Source of the DNA: Aphanothece sp. CMT-3BRIN-NPC111 | Lineage (GTDB): Bacteria > Cyanobacteriota > Cyanobacteriia > Cyanobacteriales > JAHHGU01 | DNA length: 43,559 nt | Direction of reading: 5' to 3' | NCBI GenBank assembly: GCA_019359765.1 | Contig: JAHHGU010000013.1 | Coordinates: forward strand, 73,574 to 117,132 | Shown here: one piece after another, positions 19,901 through 25,900 of the stretch | Layout of the letters: each line of letters starts with the position of its first letter | Position numbering within the stretch: the first letter of the stretch is position 1 | Position numbers and translations under genes: made by a program | Notes under the pieces: model-generated | Seen by the model: only the letters and a program-made list of their open reading frames with translations | Database searches by the model: none | Told to the model about the DNA's origin: nothing

Positions 19901-19913
19901 AAATCAGTGTCAT
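13932..19913 (-). CDS. NRPS: C-A-methyltransferase-T-E, predicted to add N-methyl-D-ornithine
   Basis: The 1993-residue protein has an LCL C domain (HHIVSDGWS near 161) and an A domain whose A3 is YTSGSTGKSKG (near 647). A SAM methyltransferase is inserted between A8 and A10 (about residues 990-1400; VLEIGCGTG near 1038), the usual site of N-methyltransferases. A10 follows (LTPNGKVDRR), then a carrier with LGGDS (Ser near 1470). It ends in an epimerisation domain (HHLAVDG near 1657, EGHGRE, DLSRTVGWFTSQFP, FNYFGQFDQ). The hand-read A code is DVGEVGSIDK, one change from the known Orn code DVGEIGSIDK. The carrier motif GGDS is typical before E domains. The next protein starts with a D-L type C domain, which agrees. 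It lies 24 bp after the upstream NRPS and 3 bp before the next one. No ornithine N-hydroxylase is visible nearby. A perfect heptamer repeat tract is inside the A domain. Confidence 0.93.
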   Translation of the reverse strand: MTLIFSDNASTDIQESLNSLEEEVFLIPASFAQCRLWFLDQFEPNSAFYNLPAAVRLTGKVNAAVLEQSFQEIVRRHESLRTTFTTVEGQPMQAIALSPNFALQVVDLRELPEADREVKAQQLVIQEAQKPFNLEQDSLLRANLLQLNEEESVLLLTMHHIVSDGWSMGVLIREVAALYKAFSAGQPSPLTDLPIQYADFALWQQEWLQGEVLETQLNYWKQQLKDAPPLLELPTDRPRPPVQTFKGATQVLVLPKSLTEALKDLSRQEDVTLFMTLLAAFKTLLSRYTGQTDILVGSPIANRNRAEIEELIGFFVNTLVLRTDLSNNPSFRELLSRVREVTLGAYQHQDLPFEKLVEELQPERSLSHNPLFQVMFQLRNAPMPALELSGLSLTLLEVEQGTTQFDLSLDMQEVAQGLKASVEYSTDLFDSATITRMLGHFQTLLEGIVADPNQPLSNLPLLTEAERHQLLVEWGSRGAGEQGREEDSRLHLCIHELFEAQVERTPDAVAVVFENQQLTYRQLNQQANQLAHYLQKLGVQPEVLVGVCIERSLEMVVAILAILKAGGAYVPLDPSYPKHRLVHMLEDSQVSVLLTQQRLLEILPQHNAKVVCLDTDWETIQALKLKTQNSKLKTQNSSNLVYVIYTSGSTGKSKGVMVQHSNLVNAYLNWEKAYQLRTTVSCHLQMASFSFDVFSGDLVRALCSGGKLVLCPRDLLLAPHRLYELMIREKIDCAEFVPVVLRNLIQYLEESGKRLEFMRLLVCGSDIWYVKEYEKFKQFCGSKIRLINSFGLTEATIDSSYFEGETANLSLEQLVPIGCPFDNTQLYILDTYLQPVPIKVTGELYIGGAGVARGYFNRPELTAEKFISNLFTDSNSGKRLYKTGDLARYLADGNIEFLCRADNQVKIRGYRIELGEIETALNQCPAVRENVVLSREDVPGEKRLVAYVVPSPQQLDVEDNLSAIAPKLEADRIAQWQTVYDNDFLNESLVDKDPTFNIGGWNNSYTGQLIPESEMREWLNNTVERILSLNPSSVLEIGCGTGLILFQIAPHCKHYCGTDFSQTALRDTQKVLAMPGYQLPQVTLCSQMADDFGKIKPETFDVVIINSVIQYFPSINYLLRVLEGAVETVSSGGYIFVGDVRSLPLLEAFHTSVQLYQAPDSLPIDQLQQRVQKRIAQEQELVIDPTFFTALKQHLPKITDVQIQPKRGLYDNELTKFRYDVILHIGEDNAIKPKIESWLDWQQQNLTLSSVHQLLEETQPEILGIRHIPNSRLAAEVKTLELLTSDSKPEMVGELREALRNIPDEEIGVNPQDFWDLCSKIFTSYSVDISWSSAERDGSYDVVFQRPITQASRQDVGAAPVNKPWHLYANNPLQEQLASDLVPHLRDYLQEKLPEYMVPSAFVMLDALPLTPNGKVDRRALPAPDRVRPELKEAFVAPLTTVEKQLTEIWLKVLGIEQVGIHDNFFELGGDSILTIQIISKANQAGLQISPKQLFQHQTIAELAAVIGTAQAMQAEQEAVTGEVFLTPIQQWFFEQNLVDLHHWNQAVLLEVRQKLDTVLLEQVVRHLLVHHDALRLRFVPAASSWQQFNAEPNAVVPFTRLDLSTLSPDEQIAAMETAATEIQASLNLEKGSIIRVALFDLGKDKPSRLLIAIHHLAVDGVSWRILLEDFEIAYQQLSRGESIQLPAKTTSFKQWAERLTKYAQSAELQQELDYWLAESRKLVSRLPLDYSEGANTVATSRTVSVKLSIEETQALLQEVPKTYRTQINDVLLTALVQAFAQWTDTLLIDLEGHGREEIFEDLDLSRTVGWFTSQFPVLLHLEDAFNPGEALKSVKEQLRSIPNRGIGYGVLRYLSGNQEITRQLRSLPQAEISFNYFGQFDQVLPEHSLFQLSQDSSGASQSWRGNRSYLLEINGFVADGQLQLDWTYSEEIHRRSTVAGWAEGFIEGLRSLIAHCQSPDTGGYTPSDFAEFQSSQWSQGDIDDILTAIGGL
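13938..13943 (-). promoter_or_regulatory. Ribosome binding site GGAGGA for the 13928 start
   Basis: GGAGGA is followed by nine bases and then the ATG at 13928. The site spans the stop codon region of the upstream NRPS (TGA at 13932-13934), so translation of the two proteins is probably coupled. It supports the chosen start. Confidence 0.6.
18004..18045. repeat. Heptanucleotide repeat, six perfect GAGTTTT copies inside an NRPS A domain
   Basis: Six perfect 7-bp units (42 bp, 14 codons) lie in the coding sequence just before the A3 core. On the coding strand they read LKTQNSKLKTQNS. Three units make seven codons, so changes in multiples of three units keep the frame. Two sister A domains carry shorter tracts at the same place (3037-3048 and 24574-24607). 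Confidence 0.85.
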
Positions 19914-19937
19914 CTTTGCTCTACCTAATAATTCTTA

Positions 19938-22900
19938 TTAGTTGCCCGTACCCTTTTTCAGGGAAGACAGCTTTGTGCGATATGCGTCTCTAGAAGTGGG
20001 TTTTATTGCTGATTTTTTAGTTTTAGAATCGTTACCTTGACTTTGCTCAATTTGCTCGGATAATCCAGCGATCGTTGGCATATCAAATAAGGTACACAGG
20101 GGAATTTCGACTTGAAAAGCTTCGCGGATTTTCGAGATCATTTGGGTGGCGAGTATAGAATCTCCCCCCAGACAGAAGAAGTTTTTGTGAATGTCTACTT
20201 GTTGAAGATTAAGAATCTGACACCAAACTTCGGCTAGTTTTTTCTCTACAGAGGTACGAGGTGCAACAAAGCTTTCATTTAGCTCGGATTTGCCCCAATC
20301 GGGTGCAGGGAGAGCTTGCCGATTCACTTTCCCATTTGAGGTCAAGGGCAGTGTATCCAGCATCATGAAGCTAGAGGGCACCATATATGCAGGCAGCTTT
20401 TGATTGAGGAATTGGCGCAGATCCTCAATGGTTGGTATTTCCTGGTTGGGAATTATATAAGCTACCAGTCGCTTGTTACTCTGCTGTTCCCCTACTGCAC
20501 TAACTACTGCTTCCCGTACAGCTGGATGCTTGATAAGTGCGGTCTCAATTTCTCCTAATTCAAGGCGGTAGCCACTAATTTTTACCTGGAAGTCTTCTCT
20601 CCCGATAAATTCAATATTGCCATCAGGTAAATAACGACCTAAATCTCCGGTTCGATAAAGTCTTTCGCCTGTTTGAGGATGTGTAATAAAACTAGCAGCG
20701 GTTTTTACTCGATCTCGCCAATAACCTTTAGCGAGTCCAATGCCCCCGATGTAGAGTTGCCCTGGAACCCATACAGGACAAACTTCTAGTGCTTCGTTGA
20801 GAACATAGAAGCGCTGATTCTTCATGGGTTGCCCGTAAGGAATGCTTTTCCAAATGGGATTTACCGCTGCAATGGGATAGAGAATTGACCAGATAGATGC
20901 TTCAGTTGCACCGCCCAAGCTGATAACTTGTATGCCCTCACTCAAAACTTGAATTTGAGCAGGTAAATTCAGGGGTATCCAGTCTCCACTTAGCAAGACT
21001 AAGCGCAAACTTTGTAATAATTTCGGGTAGGCGATCGCATATTCCACCATCATCTGCATCAATGCTGGCACCGAGTTCCAGATGGTCACTTTCTCTTGCC
21101 GCATTAACTCTGCCCAATGAGCAGGATCTTGAGTTTGCCGCGCATCAGGAAGGATAATTGTCCCCCCAGCGGCTAGAGTGCCAAAGATGTCGTAAACCGA
21201 TAGATCGAAACTTAGGGAAGATAGCGCTAAAACTTTGTCTGATGGTTGTACGTTAAAGCGCTGATTAATATCAACAATGGTGTTAACAGCACCGCGATGA
21301 TCGATTGTTACTCCCTTGGGTAATCCAGTAGAACCAGAAGTGTAAATTACATAAGCGATATCTTCTGGTTTTTGGACTATATCTAAAGCGCGATCGCTCT
21401 CATTTGCTAGTTCTTCAGTGTCTACACAAATCCGTTGTATTTTCTCTGGAAATTCTAAGGTGTTATTAAGCCAAGACTGAGTTACAACTACCTGAACTTC
21501 TGCTTGTGCAAGTAGGTGCGATCGCCGTTCTTGAGGCAGTTTAGGATCTACGGGTACATACGCTGCACCAGAATTGAGGATACCCAAGACACCTACAACT
21601 TGCTCCCAGCCTTTTTCCATGACAACAGCCACTAGCTGATTAGGCTTAACTCCCGCCTGTTGGAGTTTTCGCCCAAGTTGATTGGCACGGCAATACAACT
21701 CTTGGTAAGTTAAGGTGCGATTACTAGCAACTACGGCAACTTGTTCGGGACGCTGACGCACTTGGGAAGCAAACAAAGTGTGCAACAATTCTGCTGGTAC
21801 AGTTGCATCAGTAGCGTTGATAGTTGCTAATTGATGTAACTGCTGCTGTGGGATTAATTTAGGATTTGCTTCTTGCCAGCTTTCCTCTTCATTAGCCAAA
21901 CGTTGAATGAAATTGCAGTAAGCGGCAAACATATCATCCAACATCCCTACTGGGAAAAGTTCCTCCACGGCATCCCAGTTAAAAACTAACGCTCCCGCCT
22001 CTTCAAAAACTTGATGGTCTAGGAAAACTTGAGGTGTCTGAGTAATTTCATAAATTCTTTCTCCTAACCACTCTAGAGGGAAAGCTTGCTTATCCAGTGC
22101 TTCTTGCGTCAGCGTGCTAGTGAACACGACTGGCATCAGCGCCGCCGTATTCCTTCCTTGAATTCGGGCTAACTCTCGTAATACTTGCACCCCACTGAAA
22201 TAACGATGGTCAAGGTCATCCCAGAGTTGTCCTTGAAGGTGACGAACCCGCGTTTCAAACGTATCTTGTGCTAAGTTATCTACCGCCAATAAAGTTAGTG
22301 AAGTGAAGTCTCCGACTAAATCATTGACTTGGGGATGTAAGGGAAGACGATTAAACAGTGTTAGACCGATAGTAAATCGAGGAGTTTTGCTCCAAACCGT
22401 CAGAACTTCAGCAAAAGCAGCTAGTAATATTCCTGAAGGCGTTACTCCGGCTTGATTCGCTTTTGTTTTGAGCCGTTGCCAAGTATCTGCTGCTAATTTA
22501 CTACTGCGACGTACAAAACGGGGGTATTTTAAAGCAGATATACTTTGAGCTAAGGGCAGTTCAGGGGCAGGTGGAAGTGTGGGAATACGCTGCTGCCAAC
22601 AATCTAAAGAGCGTTGGTAGAGTTCTGAATGGCGATGGGCAAGTTCAGCTAAGACGTAATCGCGGAATGAAATTTCCAAAGGACTAAAGGAAGCTTCTGG
22701 ATTCTGAGCAAGTTGGGCAAGTTCTCGACCCAAAATTTGGAAACTCCAAGCATCGCCCATCAAAGCATCAAAGCTGAAATGAAGCCGCACCTTCTGGTTA
22801 TCTAAGCGTGAAGCACGGATTTCAAATAAAGGCCATTTGTCAGTTGGCAATACTTGATGAGATAAAGACTCACGCACAGCCTCTAGTTTAGTATTTACTA

Positions 22901-25900
22901 CATCAGAGCTTTGTCCCCGCAGATCCAAAACTGGAATTTGATAGGCTGGCACTTGCTTTAAAATCTGCTGCTGTCCATCAGGTAGCACGATCGCTCTGAG
23001 CATATCGTGGCGCTCAATGAGTCGCTGCCATGCCAGGTTGAAGCGTTCTAGGTCTAAATTGACGCTTTCAATTTCTATATAGATGTGGGTAGCGACGTTG
23101 CTTAATTCAAAAGCACCACGACGACCAATCCAGTAAGCTTGTTGGATGTCGGTAAGGGGAAAAGGTTGCTGCAACTGTTCCCAGTCAGGCGCTATTGTGG
23201 GCAGGGAATTGATAGAATGCTGTGTTTCTAAATCTTTAACTTTTGGATGAACTGCGATAGCGCTAGCGCGCCGCCTGACGGCGATCGCACTAACCAAACT
23301 CGCCACAGTAGGGTATTGAAATAAGCTGCGTAGGGGTAACTCTACTTGGAAAGCTTCACGCACTTTGGCAATAAGTCGAGTTGCCAGTAAGGAATGTCCC
23401 CCTAGTTCAAAGAAGTTGTCATTAATTCCTACTTGTTTAAGACCAAGAACGCTAGTCCAGATATTAGCTAGCACCTTTTCTTCTGGAGTGCGAGGAGCCA
23501 CAAAAGCTTTTTCTAATTCCGGTCTGGCTGTGTCAGGTGCTGGTAGTGCTTTGCGATCTAGCTTGCCGTTGGGAGTCATTGGTAGCGCCTCCAACAGTAC
23601 AAAGGCAGAAGGCACCATGTACTCAGGAAGCTTATCTTTTAGGAAGCTCCTTAAATCGTTAATGCTTAGTTCTTGGTTAGGCAATAGATAAGCAACTAAG
23701 CGCTTGTTGCCCGGTTCATCTTCACGAGCGACAAGCACAGCCTGCTGTACGGCTGGATATTGTTCTAAAACTGCCTCAATTTCGCCTAACTCGATGCGGA
23801 AGCCTCTTATTTTTACTTGATGGTCAATCCTACCGAGAAACTCGATATTTCCATCTGGTAAATAGCGTGCTAAATCTCCGGTTTTGTAGAGTCGTGCATT
23901 CGCTTCTTGACTAAAAGGATTTTTGATAAATTTATGTGCCGTCAATTCAGGACGATTTAAATAACCCCGCGCTAACCCATCACCGCCGATATAAAGTTCG
24001 CCACTCACCCCAATCGGCACTAATTGCTGCTTATAGTCCAGAATATAAACTTGTGTATTGGCAATGGGCCGTCCAATCGTTACAGAACCCCGTGCATCTG
24101 GTTCGACTTTGGCGTATGTGGAGTAAGTTGTATCTTCTGAAGGGCCGTAAAGATTAAAAACGTTTTGAATGGTGTTGATTTGATACAACTGTTGGACTAA
24201 GTTAGCTGGCAGTGCTTCACCAGCAAGATTGATGGTGCGGACTGAGGAGGGTATAGCATCAATTTGCAGGAGTTGTGCGATCGCACTAGGAACAGTATTA
24301 ATCAGCGTTACATTATTAGCTGCGGGTAACGTAGGTAAATGCAAGGCATTCTCAGCCAGAATTACGCTGCCACCCCAACTCAGAGGTACAAATAATTCAA
24401 ATACTGACAAATCGAAGCAAATAGAGGTTGAGGCAAGAACTCCCGCCAGGTCTTCTGGTGTAAATACCTCTTTAGCCCAATTCAACAAAGTGACGGTGCT
24501 GTGATGCTCAATAGCAACGCCTTTCGGTTTGCCAGTGGAACCAGAGGTATAGATGACATAAGCAAGGCTAGAAGAGTTTTGAGTTTTGAGTTTTGAGTTT
24601 TGAGTTTGAGATTGTATGGTTTTCCAATCTGTGTCTAGACAGACGACTTTTGCATTATGTTGGGGAATAGTTTCTAAAAGCCGTTGCTGGGTTAATAATA
24701 TGGGCGCTTGGGTATCTTCTAACATAAACGCCAAACGCTCTTGCGGATATGCTGGATCTAATGGCACGTAGGCTGCACCAGCTTTGAGAATGCCCAACAG
24801 TCCGACGAGCATTTCCAGCGATCGCTCTACACAAATTCCCACTAGCATTTCTGGCTGCACGCCCAGTTCTTGCAAATAATACGCTAGTTGATTTGCTTTC
24901 TGATTGAGTTCTCGATATGTTAGTTTTTGGTCTTCAAAAACTACTGCAACAGCATCCGGTGTTTGCTCTACTTGAGTTTCAAATAATTGATGAATACATC
25001 TATCTTGGGGATAGTTTACATGGCTATTATTCCACTTCGATAAAAGCTGATACTGTTCAGCCTGTGTCAATAGCGGCAAATTGGAAATATTAGCTTCTGG
25101 ATGAGCAACAATACCTGCCAGCAAAGTCTGAAAATGTCCTACCATCCGGCTAATACTTGCAGATATAAATAAATCTGTATTGTACTCAAATGTTCCAATT
25201 AAACCTTGCTCAAATTCTTCTATTAACAGAGTTATATCAAACTTAGCTGTTTGGGTATCAACTTCTGTAAAACTTAATTTTAGTTCTGGTAACTCTAAAG
25301 TCTGCGTCAAGCCATTTTGCATGACGAATGAGACTTGAAACAGGGGCGAGTAACTCAAATCTCGCTCTGGCTGTAATTCTGATACTAACTTTTCAAAAGG
25401 TAAATCTTGGTGAGCGTAAGCGCCTAAAGCCACTTCTCTTACTTGATGTAGTAATTCCTTAAAACTAGAATTACCCTGGAGATTAGTACGCAATACTAAA
25501 GTATTGACAAAAAAGCCAATCAAGTTTTCAATTTCAGCGCGATTGCGGTTAGCAATGGGCGATCCCACTAAAATATCTTCCTGATTTGTATAGCGGTAGA
25601 GCAGTGTTTTGAATCCTGCCAGCAAGGTCATAAATAAGGTTGTATCTTCTTGCTGGCTTAATTTAGTTAGCGCCTCAGTTAATGATTTAGAAATTTGAAA
25701 CTCTTGTCTTGCGCCGTGATACGTTTGAACTGGCGGTCTTTGAAAGTCAGTGGGTAAATTTAGTACAGGTAGGCTACCGCTTAACTGCTGTTTCCAGTAA
25801 GTAAGTTGAGTATCTAAAACTTCTCCTTGCAACCATTGTCTTTGCCACACAGTAAAATCTGCATACTGAATTGGTAGTGCAGGAAGTGGTAAAGCATTTT

